IMG/VR virus record: IMGVR_UViG_3300025102_000018
Coordinates: 1 to 64,000 of that record
Reading direction: 5' to 3' (one strand)
Origin: a virus
Length of the DNA stretch: 64,000 bases
Made by a program: the position numbers and the translations under genes. Of the stretch, positions 42,988 through 50,277 are shown one piece after another. The notes under the pieces are model-generated. The model was given only the letters and a program-made list of their open reading frames with translations. It had not been told where the DNA came from and ran no database searches. Positions within the stretch are counted from its first letter, which is position 1; the number at the start of each line of letters is the position of its first letter.

Positions 42988-44007
42988 ATGAAAGATTATT
43001 ACAAAATATTAGGTATTAACACTACCGCAAGTCAAGAAGAAATAAAAAAAACTTATCGTAAACTTTCTAAAACCCATCACCCTGATATGGGTGGGAATGA
43101 AAATAAGTTCAAAGAAATATCTGAAGCTTATGATACTCTGGGAAACGAATCAAAACGTAGAGAATATGATGATAAAAAAACTAATCCTTTTAATCAATTT
43201 GGTGGGGGTGGCCCAGGTATGGATGATATCTTTAATAGTTTTTTTAATCAAACACAACAACAACAAAGACCTACTCCTAGACACGGTAAAGATTTAAATC
43301 TAAAAATACATGTAACCTTAGAAGACATATATTTCTCCAAAGAAAAAAAGATAAAATACAGTAGAAAAAAAAGATGTTTTAGTTGTAATGGTACTGGAGG
43401 AGAATGGAATTTGTGTGGTAAATGTAATGGACAAGGTAGGATACAAATGATGACAGGGAATAATTTTTTTAGAAATATACAATCCGTAACCTGTCCTTCT
43501 TGTAATGGTAAAGGTAAAACTCCTAAAAATTTATGTGGGACTTGTGTAGGTCATGGACTTAGAGCGGAGGAACAAATTTTTAAATTTAAACTACCACCAG
43601 ATATTAAACCAGGACAAAGAATGAGTTATCCTGGATATGGGGACGAATCACCCCAAGGTAATCAAGGAAACCTTTTTGTAGAGATAAGGTTAAGTCACAA
43701 CCAAACGTTTGAATTAGAGGGTAAAGATATAATTTATACAGCTAATATTAGTCCACTAGACATGTTATTAGGTACTGAAATTATTATACCCCATTTTGAT
43801 GGGTCAGTAAAAATAGATATTCCCTCATTAGGAGATTCAGATAAGGTTTATCAGTTAAGAGGTAAAGGAATGAAAGAAATGGGTGAGTGGCCTGGTAACC
43901 TATTAGTTAAGTTAAAAATTGTAAACCCTAAAAATATAACCGAGGAACAGATTGAAGTTTTACATAAATTACAACAAGAGGGTAATTTTAAAAAAGTGAA
44001 AGAATAA
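42988..44007 (+). CDS. dnaJ: DnaJ/Hsp40 co-chaperone, complete type I
   Basis: The protein has 339 residues. The J-domain has HPD at residues 31-33 (KTHHPDMGG), followed by a Gly/Phe region (FNQFGGGGPGM). Four CxxCxGxG-type zinc repeats follow: CFSCNGTG, CGKCNGQG, CPSCNGKG, CGTCVGHG. The C-terminal substrate-binding domain contains DIKPGQRMSYPGYGDE. All parts of a type A J-protein are present. It would stimulate host DnaK ATPase and steer it to phage substrates such as the large Cys-rich tail proteins or replication complexes. No grpE or dnaK is present in the window. Confidence 0.9.
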   Translation: MKDYYKILGINTTASQEEIKKTYRKLSKTHHPDMGGNENKFKEISEAYDTLGNESKRREYDDKKTNPFNQFGGGGPGMDDIFNSFFNQTQQQQRPTPRHGKDLNLKIHVTLEDIYFSKEKKIKYSRKKRCFSCNGTGGEWNLCGKCNGQGRIQMMTGNNFFRNIQSVTCPSCNGKGKTPKNLCGTCVGHGLRAEEQIFKFKLPPDIKPGQRMSYPGYGDESPQGNQGNLFVEIRLSHNQTFELEGKDIIYTANISPLDMLLGTEIIIPHFDGSVKIDIPSLGDSDKVYQLRGKGMKEMGEWPGNLLVKLKIVNPKNITEEQIEVLHKLQQEGNFKKVKE

Positions 44008-44155
44008 AATCCTTCACCATATAAAATAATTTTTCTAGTCCCATAACCCATGGGATTAGAATAAAAATCACCCCCAGAGTAACAAAAATTATTTTACTAT
44101 TATCACTAGTATTATTCATAACACTTTTTTTGTTTTTACAATTTTTACATCCCAT
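43988..44155 (-). CDS. Small membrane protein with N-terminal Cys pair
   Basis: The 55-residue minus-strand frame starts MGCKNCKNKKSVMNN, followed by one hydrophobic segment (IIFVTLGVIFILIPWVMGL). It overlaps the 3' end of dnaJ by 20 bases and fills the otherwise empty 235-base gap after dnaJ. The CxxC plus basic N-terminus and single helix recur in small phage membrane proteins (recollection). Coding is plausible rather than certain. Confidence 0.45.
   Translation of the reverse strand: MGCKNCKNKKSVMNNTSDNSKIIFVTLGVIFILIPWVMGLEKLFYMVKDFILSLF
44035..44059. terminator. 10-bp hairpin downstream of dnaJ, possible bidirectional terminator
   Basis: CTAGTCCCAT and ATGGGATTAG pair over 10 positions (one G-T wobble) around a 5-base loop, 27 bases after the dnaJ stop. 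The T-tract on the + strand is weak (AATAAAAAT follows). It also lies within the small minus-strand frame, so it may be structural coincidence. Confidence 0.3.
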
Positions 44156-44242
44156 GTTAAAAATATAGTAAAAAAAAATACAATATAAACTGGCTATTTA
44201 ATTTTTTTTTCGTATAATTGTAGTGTAATTAAAAAAAATAAA

Positions 44243-44455
44243 ATGGGATATAATATTATAAAAAAAATGAAAGATAAGACTGGGAAAACCGTTCATATCT
44301 TAATGACAGATGGATTAAGTCAGATACTAGAACTTAAAAGTGAAAAAAAGGCAAAAAAAATGATAAAAGTCTTTAATGAAAACTCTGATAGTGGTTGGGT
44401 GTATGAATTAAGACACTCACCTTGTCCTAACGAAACTGATTATCCTTTAGAATAA
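44243..44455 (+). CDS. Hypothetical small protein
   Basis: This 70-residue protein has an alpha/beta pattern (KTVHILMTDGLSQILELKS) and Cys near the end (HSPCPNETDYPLE). TATAATTG at 44213-44220 is one base from the TAnnTTTG element, but no -33 TTTG was found at the right distance. Function unknown. Confidence 0.45.
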   Translation: MGYNIIKKMKDKTGKTVHILMTDGLSQILELKSEKKAKKMIKVFNENSDSGWVYELRHSPCPNETDYPLE

Positions 44456-44465
44456 AATAAATAAT

Positions 44466-44996
44466 ATGGAAAAATTACAATATAAAATAAAAAATGGCCC
44501 TAGAGTAGAATCTAGTAACCAATTCATCATGAGAGACGGGACAATAGTAGCTATTTTCCAGGGGTTTAGAGGTGAAAACCCTGACCTGGATTTTATAGTA
44601 AAATATAAAGAACCTGATAAGAGATTAAGAACTCCTTCACATACTCATTGGATTGTAGACCTAATTGTTAAAGGTGAAGTACACCCCTTAGAAACACTGG
44701 ATTTAGTTAAAGACCTAATTCAAATCTACGATAACGTTAATCCATTTGAAACCAAAAAAGAGAGAGATACTTATGAATTAACGTATTCTCTAGATTTAAT
44801 AGAAAAATATTCTGGTTTAAATAATACCGGCTCTCTATCTATAGAACTTATAGGTACTCTGGTAGAATTGTTTTCTAAGTGTGAAAAACAAACTAGTGGG
44901 GCATTTATGTTTAAAAGTATGTTGACTCTAACACAAGACTATTTTGAAGGTAAAAAAGACTACTACCAAGTAATAGGGACATCAAAAAGAGTATAA
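44466..44996 (+). CDS. Hypothetical protein
   Basis: The protein has 176 residues. The N-terminal half is beta-rich with a His pair in TPSHTHWIVDLIVK near residue 61, and the C-terminal half is helical. I do not recognise a family. It lies 10 bases after the previous gene and 1 base before a tiny membrane gene, within the operon that ends with the DruA-like gene. Confidence 0.45.
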   Translation: MEKLQYKIKNGPRVESSNQFIMRDGTIVAIFQGFRGENPDLDFIVKYKEPDKRLRTPSHTHWIVDLIVKGEVHPLETLDLVKDLIQIYDNVNPFETKKERDTYELTYSLDLIEKYSGLNNTGSLSIELIGTLVELFSKCEKQTSGAFMFKSMLTLTQDYFEGKKDYYQVIGTSKRV

Positions 44997-44997
44997 A

Positions 44998-45114
44998 ATG
45001 GCAGAATTAGTAGGACAAATATTAGGTATTATGTGGGTGGTGATGTGTGTTTCTAGTGCGTTGTATTTCTTTATAAAATATCTTATATTAAAATATAAAG
45101 ACCCTAAAATATGA
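44998..45114 (+). CDS. 38-residue single-helix membrane protein
   Basis: The frame encodes one hydrophobic helix (GQILGIMWVVMCVSSALYFF) with a basic C-terminus. It starts 1 base after the upstream stop, and its TGA overlaps the ATG of the DruA-like gene (ATGA), so translation is probably coupled. Function unknown. Confidence 0.5.
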   Translation: MAELVGQILGIMWVVMCVSSALYFFIKYLILKYKDPKI

Positions 45115-46277
45115 ATGAACAATTAAACTTATTTAACACGGAAGAAGAATTTAACTTTGAGGAGATGAAACAAAAACTCATCGATAATCTTGATATGCTT
45201 AAAGAGATGACAGTCCAAGAACAAACTCTTTATAAAAAATGGCAAGAAATGAATAAAGGTGGGAAAATGAGTAAAATAAAAAAGAAACTCCTATCCTACC
45301 AAAAAAATCTATGGAAACCCACGGATATTTATAATGTAGAAGAAACTATACAGGAAATAGAAGACCTAGAACCCTATGTGGAAATAGCTACACAGGGTAA
45401 AGGAGTTACGGAGTGGGTAAACTATCGTAAACTTATTCATACAATGGAATGGGTTGCAAATCCGGGTAGAAATATGAAATTCTGGGTTAGGGATAGAAAA
45501 ACCCAAAAAGTTCTTGGTTTAATCTGTTTGGGTTCTGATGTAACAAGTATTAAAGCCAGAGACGCTTATATAGGTTGGGATAAAACCAATAAATTCGACC
45601 AACACAAATTAAATAATACAGCGATAGCTACTACTATCTGTTCCACACAACCAGGTGGTTATAATATGTTAATGGGTAAGTTAGTAGCGGCATTAACTAC
45701 TTGTAAAACAATTAGGGATGCTTGGGAAGAAAAATATGGTGATAAGTTAATCGCTGTAGGTACTACTTCATTATATGGGATAAATTCTATGTATAATGGA
45801 ATGCCACATTTTAAGACCATGGGTGAGACTACTGGACAAGTAAGATTAAAACCAGATGATAAAGTTTATTTACCTTGGAATACTTGGTTAAAAAAGAATC
45901 ACCCTGAAGAACATCATAAAGCAATAAACGCTACAGGACCTAAACAAAATATACTTAATAAAGTTTTTAAACATTGTGGTATAAAAGCTTCCACTTATGA
46001 CCATGGATTTAAAAGAGGTGTTTATTTAGCTATGATGTATGATAATGGAAATGAGTTTCTAAGAGGAGAAGTGGAAGAAAGTAACTTAAAAATGAAACAA
46101 AAATTTATAGATGACGTAGAATATACTTGTCGATGGTGGAAACCAAAAGCGATTCGTAGGTATAAAAATCTTACCACCCAACAACGAATCAAGAAAGAAC
46201 AGTTATTTTATTGGGATGTAATAGACATGTCTTGGCAGTCAACTAAAGAAAATTATATTGGGGAGGTAGGGAGATAA
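45111..46277 (+). CDS. DruA-like DUF4338 protein
   Basis: The protein has 388 residues. Residues 120-240 match the DUF4338 pattern as I know it from DruA of the Druantia defence system. It has a strand-rich entry (MKFWVRDRKTQKVLGLICLG), a GWD segment (AYIGWDKTNKFDQHKLNN), LMGKLVAALTTCKTIRDAW, KYGDKLIAVGTTSLYG and a Met/Gly segment (MGETTGQVRLKP). The first 100 residues are helical, and the C-terminal third is Trp/Arg-rich. DUF4338 function is not firmly established. In a phage it could be a counter-defence decoy, an inter-phage defence gene or a DNA-processing enzyme. No other Druantia genes are nearby. Confidence 0.65.
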   Translation: MNEQLNLFNTEEEFNFEEMKQKLIDNLDMLKEMTVQEQTLYKKWQEMNKGGKMSKIKKKLLSYQKNLWKPTDIYNVEETIQEIEDLEPYVEIATQGKGVTEWVNYRKLIHTMEWVANPGRNMKFWVRDRKTQKVLGLICLGSDVTSIKARDAYIGWDKTNKFDQHKLNNTAIATTICSTQPGGYNMLMGKLVAALTTCKTIRDAWEEKYGDKLIAVGTTSLYGINSMYNGMPHFKTMGETTGQVRLKPDDKVYLPWNTWLKKNHPEEHHKAINATGPKQNILNKVFKHCGIKASTYDHGFKRGVYLAMMYDNGNEFLRGEVEESNLKMKQKFIDDVEYTCRWWKPKAIRRYKNLTTQQRIKKEQLFYWDVIDMSWQSTKENYIGEVGR

Positions 46278-46289
46278 AAAATATAAAGA

Positions 46290-46499
46290 ATGAAAAAAGA
46301 TAAATTAATACACACACAACATCTAAGTAATAGTGTTGTGGAAGTGTACATGACAAGAGATAAGGAGAAAGTGTACCAAATAAAATGCTTAACCAATAAT
46401 AGATGTAGAAAATATATTTTTGATGTCAATGGGTATATTGACCACAAAAAAATTGGGTACGAAAAAGTAAAACAAGAACTAGAAAATTTGGTAAACTAA
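46290..46499 (+). CDS. Hypothetical small protein
   Basis: This 69-residue basic protein has a beta-hairpin-like N-terminal half (NSVVEVYMTRDKEKVYQIK) and a helical end. Its 3' end contains the -33 element of the next promoter. Function unknown. Confidence 0.45.
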   Translation: MKKDKLIHTQHLSNSVVEVYMTRDKEKVYQIKCLTNNRCRKYIFDVNGYIDHKKIGYEKVKQELENLVN

Positions 46500-46518
46500 T
46501 ATAAATTTCTTATCTTTG
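46487..46518 (+). promoter_or_regulatory. Bacteroidota-type promoter immediately before the 46523 start
   Basis: TTTG at 46487-46490 and TATCTTTG at 46511-46518, 20 bases apart, fit the -33/-7 consensus. The -7 box ends 4 bases before the ATG, so the predicted transcript begins at or next to the start codon (leaderless). Confidence 0.6.
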
Positions 46519-46522
46519 TAGT

Positions 46523-46744
46523 ATGGAAACACAAGACAATATAGATATAAAAGAATTCAAAAGATGGATTACAAATAACATATATCTTATTTTAAACAGT
46601 AGGCAAACAATATTGTTTAAAGAAATGAAAATGTCTTTTGAAGATATTAAATTATTTGGAAAAGAGAGTAATGTGAGAGGATATTACAAACTACACCAAA
46701 ACAGGTTTCGAAAGAACCAACTTAACTGGATAACAAATTATTAA
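46523..46744 (+). CDS. Hypothetical small protein, predicted leaderless mRNA
   Basis: The 73-residue helical basic protein (FKRWITNNIYLILNSRQTIL ... MSFEDIKLFGKE) loosely recalls small DNA-binding proteins, but no helix-turn-helix is clear. It has its own strong host-type promoter, suggesting expression by host polymerase early in infection. Function unknown. Confidence 0.45.
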   Translation: METQDNIDIKEFKRWITNNIYLILNSRQTILFKEMKMSFEDIKLFGKESNVRGYYKLHQNRFRKNQLNWITNY

Positions 46745-46765
46745 TCTTAAAAAAAATAGTAAAAA

Positions 46766-47050
46766 ATGGGTGCAAGCACAACAATGGAAAAAAGAGGTCA
46801 TCATATCTGTAAAATGGTGAACTATGAAGTAAGACAAAAAATTACAAAAGAGACATCAAAAAGAATTGGCGGTAAACTAGTTAAAACCCCAGGAAACAGT
46901 GAGGTGATGATTTATAAAAGAAAAAGTAAGATTGAGGGTGGGATGACTGATATAAAATTAGCAGCTCAAAAAGTTTATAATATCCTTAAAAAAGAAGGAA
47001 AAAATCAACTAGTAGATAAAAAATTAATTAGAAGATATAGTTTGGTTTAA
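46766..47050 (+). CDS. Hypothetical small basic protein
   Basis: The protein has 94 residues and is Lys/Arg-rich (pI clearly basic), with GHHICKMVNYEVRQ near residue 13 and a C-terminal helix pair. It is the last gene before an intrinsic terminator, so it closes the transcription unit that begins at the 46487 promoter. Function unknown. Confidence 0.45.
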   Translation: MGASTTMEKRGHHICKMVNYEVRQKITKETSKRIGGKLVKTPGNSEVMIYKRKSKIEGGMTDIKLAAQKVYNILKKEGKNQLVDKKLIRRYSLV

Positions 47051-47054
47051 CTTT

Positions 47055-47080
47055 AACCCCGATTAGTCGGGGTTTTATTT
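47055..47080 (+). terminator. Rho-independent terminator
   Basis: AACCCCGA and TCGGGGTT form an 8-bp stem with loop TTAG, followed by TTATTTT. It lies 4 bases after the previous stop and 30 bases before the next ATG, so the next gene needs its own promoter. Confidence 0.85.
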
Positions 47081-47090
47081 TATCTTTAGA

Positions 47091-47099
47091 ATATTTATA
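47091..47099 (+). promoter_or_regulatory. ATATTTATA motif between terminator and LRR gene
   Basis: The exact 9-mer lies 10 nt before the ATG and directly after a strong terminator. This is the clearest case that the motif is promoter-related. A TATCTTTA box (TAnnTTTG with one change) immediately precedes it and could instead be the -7 element. Confidence 0.55.
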
Positions 47100-47109
47100 A
47101 ACAAAAGAA

Positions 47110-48369
47110 ATGGCACTACAGTTTACTGACATATTAACTAACATCATTTTAGAACAATCTAGAGAAGAGGTTCTACTAAAGAAATTTACCCAACCTAAAA
47201 AGAAGGGTAAAAAACCTTTAATGTCTAAAGACGAGTTTTATATGTTAGTTAAAGCAGACCCTACTACTAGGGTTGATAGTGATGGTGAAGACGATGAGTC
47301 GGAAGTAAAAAAGGTAGGGGCATATGCACAATGGTTAATTAAACAATATATGTCACTACAACAAGAGGCAGACAAACACTATGCCTACGGTAGTCCAGAT
47401 TGGGATGGTAAGTTAGCACAACTTAAAGATACATTCCAAGAAGACTTGTATAAAGTAACCGAAGACCTACAAAAATTTCATAGATTTAAGTCTAGAGTAT
47501 CAAAGGATAAAAGAGACATTAATAAAATATCTAGTCCAGATGAATTATATGATTTAACAAAAGGTTTTTCATTAGAACAAGCGACTACTACTAAAGCCGA
47601 AAGAGTTTTAAAGGATGCGGAATTAGTTTATGATGGGACTAATTGGGAGGTTTTAATTCCTAAATCTAAAGAAGCTTCATGTCATTATGGTTCAGGTACT
47701 AGATGGTGTACAGCTGGTAGTACTTCTAATTACTATGACCATTATTCTAAACAAGGACCTTTGTATATTATGGTTAGTAAGAAAGACCCTAGTGACAAAT
47801 ACCAGTTCCATTTTGAATCTAATCAGTATATGGATAAAGAGGATAGACAAGTAAATTTACCTACATTCTTAAATGAGAGACCAGAACTTAAAGAATTCTT
47901 TAAAGAAATGTTTAAAAGATTTTTAAGTAAAGACCAAAAACAAGGTAAAAGAGTACAAGTAAGATATCCTAGTGATTCTGTGTCAAAATATATTGGGATT
48001 TACGGTTTTGATGAATTTATGGAAAGTTTACCCCAAGACCTAGAAAGGTTTGATTTTGAACATGGGGGTGGATATGGAAACCAGGAAAAATTACCATCAA
48101 GACCTTTACCAGAAAGATTCACTAAATTTCCTAATTTAAAAATATTACACATAGAAGGATTACTAAATGAGATTCCTGAAAGTATTGGTAATCTTAAGAA
48201 TCTTAAATTTTTATCTTTAGCTAAAAATCCTGAATTAAAATCACTTCCAGACTCATTAGCAGACCTGGAACAGTTAGAAGTTATTAATTTAAAAGATTCA
48301 CCTAACGTTAAGGTTGGTCCTAGATTACAAGAAAAAGATGATTCCGAAGATTTGATTATTATTAGATAA
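47110..48369 (+). CDS. Tagged protein with WCTA domain and leucine-rich repeats
   Basis: The protein has 419 residues. It opens MALQFTDILTNIILEQ, a leader ending in LEQ like the other tagged proteins. Residues 180-235 hold a conserved-looking core: VLIPKSKEASCHYGSGTRWC then TAGS, and GPLYIMVSKKDP. I know this GTRWCTA segment from large phage proteins of unknown function. The last 90 residues are leucine-rich repeats (FPNLKILHIEGLLNEIPESI, NLKNLKFLSLAKNPELKSLP). LRRs usually bind proteins, so this could be an effector that enters with the DNA. That is inference from the leader and the late-type motif. Confidence 0.6.
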   Translation: MALQFTDILTNIILEQSREEVLLKKFTQPKKKGKKPLMSKDEFYMLVKADPTTRVDSDGEDDESEVKKVGAYAQWLIKQYMSLQQEADKHYAYGSPDWDGKLAQLKDTFQEDLYKVTEDLQKFHRFKSRVSKDKRDINKISSPDELYDLTKGFSLEQATTTKAERVLKDAELVYDGTNWEVLIPKSKEASCHYGSGTRWCTAGSTSNYYDHYSKQGPLYIMVSKKDPSDKYQFHFESNQYMDKEDRQVNLPTFLNERPELKEFFKEMFKRFLSKDQKQGKRVQVRYPSDSVSKYIGIYGFDEFMESLPQDLERFDFEHGGGYGNQEKLPSRPLPERFTKFPNLKILHIEGLLNEIPESIGNLKNLKFLSLAKNPELKSLPDSLADLEQLEVINLKDSPNVKVGPRLQEKDDSEDLIIIR

Positions 48370-48384
48370 TTTTTTGTATATTTG
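48351..48384 (+). promoter_or_regulatory. Bacteroidota-type promoter immediately before the 48389 start
   Basis: TATATTTG (48377-48384) is a perfect -7 element. The -33 TTTG at 48351-48354 is 22 bases upstream, slightly long. The box ends 4 bases before the ATG, so a leaderless transcript is predicted. Confidence 0.5.
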
Positions 48385-48388
48385 TTAT

Positions 48389-48697
48389 ATGAATGTAGAT
48401 GTATTAATATATGTGAATAATCTTAAAGAGTTTTTTAAAAACGATGAACAAGCATTTAAAGATATGTTTGGGACGCTAGATATAGATAAAGAATTATATT
48501 TTAAAAGACTCGAAGAGGTTGCAACCCAAAATTTTGAAGAAAAGGGGGAACCCACACTATCAACTACTCAGATGTTTGGTGTAGTACAAGAATTAATAAC
48601 ATCCCTTCCCCAAAACTCAGGATTTGAGTTACCCCCCGAGATAAAGGGTATTTTTGTACATGTGAAAGACGGATACCCACCAATTTGCCTAAACTAA
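48389..48697 (+). CDS. Hypothetical protein, predicted leaderless mRNA
   Basis: From the ATG at 48389 the 102-residue acidic protein begins MNVDVLIYVNNLKEFFKNDE. An upstream TTG at 48374 is rejected because it lies within the promoter. The C-terminal half is beta-like with Pro (PPEIKGIFVHVKDGYPP). No family was recognised. It is followed by an 8-bp dyad. Confidence 0.45.
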   Translation: MNVDVLIYVNNLKEFFKNDEQAFKDMFGTLDIDKELYFKRLEEVATQNFEEKGEPTLSTTQMFGVVQELITSLPQNSGFELPPEIKGIFVHVKDGYPPICLN

Positions 48698-48703
48698 TTA
48701 CGA

Positions 48704-48722
48704 TTTAGATTGACAATCTAAA
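48704..48722. promoter_or_regulatory. 8-bp inverted repeat with embedded TTGACA
   Basis: TTTAGATT and AATCTAAA pair around a 3-base loop. TTGACA (48710-48715) sits across the centre and has TATTTT 17 bases downstream, so a sigma70-like promoter under an operator is possible. There is no T-run for termination. Confidence 0.3.
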
Positions 48723-48755
48723 AACACCTTATTATTTTTAAAATAAAAATTTATT

Positions 48756-49094
48756 ATGGCAAAAGATAATTCAGCAACAAAATTAGCAGCAAACCAACTA
48801 CTGTTGGAAAAATACGAACCAATTTTGGTTATTAAAATAATGAGAATTCCTCCTGTAGAGGAATTACAAGCTTTTACAAAAAAAATTCAGACGGATTTTG
48901 GGTATAATACGTTAGTATTACCAGGAGAGTTAGATACCTCTGTAGAAATTTTAAGTGTTTGTGATGTTGAAGTCACAGATTTAGAAAAACTACAAAAAAT
49001 GGTTTATGATAATATTAAATTATTAGAAGAGGATGGGGCAGAAGAAGTGACGTTTAAAACAGCAAAAGAAATAAGGGATGAAAAAAAGGACTAA
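48756..49094 (+). CDS. Hypothetical protein
   Basis: The 112-residue protein is alpha/beta: helix, strand (ILVIKIMRI), helix, strand (NTLVLPG), and an acidic helical end. It overlaps the nucleotidyltransferase gene by 17 bases, which suggests coupled translation but not shared function. No family was recognised. Confidence 0.45.
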   Translation: MAKDNSATKLAANQLLLEKYEPILVIKIMRIPPVEELQAFTKKIQTDFGYNTLVLPGELDTSVEILSVCDVEVTDLEKLQKMVYDNIKLLEEDGAEEVTFKTAKEIRDEKKD

Positions 49095-49827
49095 AGGTGT
49101 TATTTTAGCTGGGGGTACGGGTAGTAGATTATATCCTTTAACAAAGGTTACTAATAAACACCTATTACCAGTCTACGATAAACCTATGATATATTACCCC
49201 TTGGAAACCCTTAAAAAAATGGGTTGTAAAGATATATTAATTGTGTCTGGAAGAGAACATTGTGGTGATATATTAAATTTATTAGGTAGTGGTAGAGAAA
49301 TGGGTCTTAAATTATCCTATGAAATACAAGACGAGGCGGGTGGAATTGCACATGCTTTAAGTCTCGCTGAAAGATTCGTAGGGGCATCTAATGTAGTGGT
49401 GTGTTTAGGTGATAATATCTTTAATGAAAACTTAACAATAGATGGTTTCGAAGGGGGTGCAAAGATATTTTTAAAATCTGTACATGACCCAGAAAGATTT
49501 GGTGTCGCTGAACTTAAAAAAGGGGAAGAGTGTAAAGTGTTATCTATAGAAGAAAAACCAAAAAAACCTAAATCTAATTTTGCGGTAACTGGTCTTTATA
49601 TGTATGATAACAGAGTTTTTAGTTATATTAAAAATCTTGCCCCTTCTGAACGAGGAGAATTAGAAATTACTGATGTTAATAATTTTTATGTTAGAGATGG
49701 GTTAATGACTTGTCAGGTGTTACAATCTTGGTGGTCTGATGCAGGAACCTTTGAAAGTTTATTAAAAGCTTCATCATTAGTAGCTAATAAAAAATTATGT
49801 GAGTGTTCCCCACACGAATTAGAATAA
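49078..49827 (+). CDS. Sugar-1-phosphate nucleotidyltransferase, RmlA-like
   Basis: The protein has 249 residues. The nucleotide-binding signature ILAGGTGSRLYPLT and the KHLLPVYDKPMIYYPLETL segment are those of glucose-1-phosphate thymidylyltransferase (RmlA/RfbA). CLGDNIF supplies the metal-binding Asp and IEEKPKKPKSNFAVTGLYMY the sugar-binding region. It activates a hexose 1-phosphate to a nucleotide sugar. RmlA proteins are about 290 residues, so this copy is shortened at the C-terminus, around the allosteric site. With the phosphomannomutase (52142) and cupins (52994, 53341) it forms a sugar-nucleotide set. The actual nucleotide and sugar are uncertain. Confidence 0.75.
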   Translation: MKKRTKGVILAGGTGSRLYPLTKVTNKHLLPVYDKPMIYYPLETLKKMGCKDILIVSGREHCGDILNLLGSGREMGLKLSYEIQDEAGGIAHALSLAERFVGASNVVVCLGDNIFNENLTIDGFEGGAKIFLKSVHDPERFGVAELKKGEECKVLSIEEKPKKPKSNFAVTGLYMYDNRVFSYIKNLAPSERGELEITDVNNFYVRDGLMTCQVLQSWWSDAGTFESLLKASSLVANKKLCECSPHELE

Positions 49828-49848
49828 AAATTATTAATTTGTTAAAAA

Positions 49849-50277
49849 ATGAGAAGAAAAATTTTAAGAAAGTATAAAGATTTACATAGTGATAACCCAC
49901 AAAATATAGGACCAGCACTTACACCCAAAACAAAAAGGAATAAAAATGATTGGGATTCTGATTACTGGTTAAGAGAACAATATAATAGAAATAGAGGGTA
50001 CAAAGACCAAATTCCAACCCAAGAGGATATTATAGAATATAACAGAAAAAAAAATAGAGAAAACGAAATGGTAGAACACCCTAATCATTATGGGGGTGAA
50101 GAAAATCCATATGAAGCTATTAAGGTAATTGAAGAGTGGAATCTTGGATTTAATTTAGGTAATACTATAAAATACATTTCAAGAGCAGGTAAAAAAAATA
50201 ATACCATTGAAGATTTAGAAAAAGCAGAATGGTATATAAAAAGAGAAATAAATAATTTAAAAAAGGTAAAACAATGA
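49849..50277 (+). CDS. DUF3310 (SaV-like) protein
   Basis: The protein has 142 residues. The C-terminal 70 residues fit the DUF3310 pattern: EHPNHYGGEENPYEAIKVIE, then FNLGNTIKYISRAGKKN and LEKAEWYIKREI. The domain is widespread in phages and of uncertain biochemistry, though sometimes called nucleotide-kinase-like. The first 70 residues are basic and disordered. The stop codon overlaps the start of the T9SS-tagged gene by 4 bases. Confidence 0.75.
   Translation: MRRKILRKYKDLHSDNPQNIGPALTPKTKRNKNDWDSDYWLREQYNRNRGYKDQIPTQEDIIEYNRKKNRENEMVEHPNHYGGEENPYEAIKVIEEWNLGFNLGNTIKYISRAGKKNNTIEDLEKAEWYIKREINNLKKVKQ

Noticed and set aside
48710-48738. TTGACA plus TATTTT as a definite sigma70 promoter
   Set aside because: Such hexamers occur often by chance in this AT-rich DNA and the site coincides with an inverted repeat; kept only as a low-confidence regulatory site.
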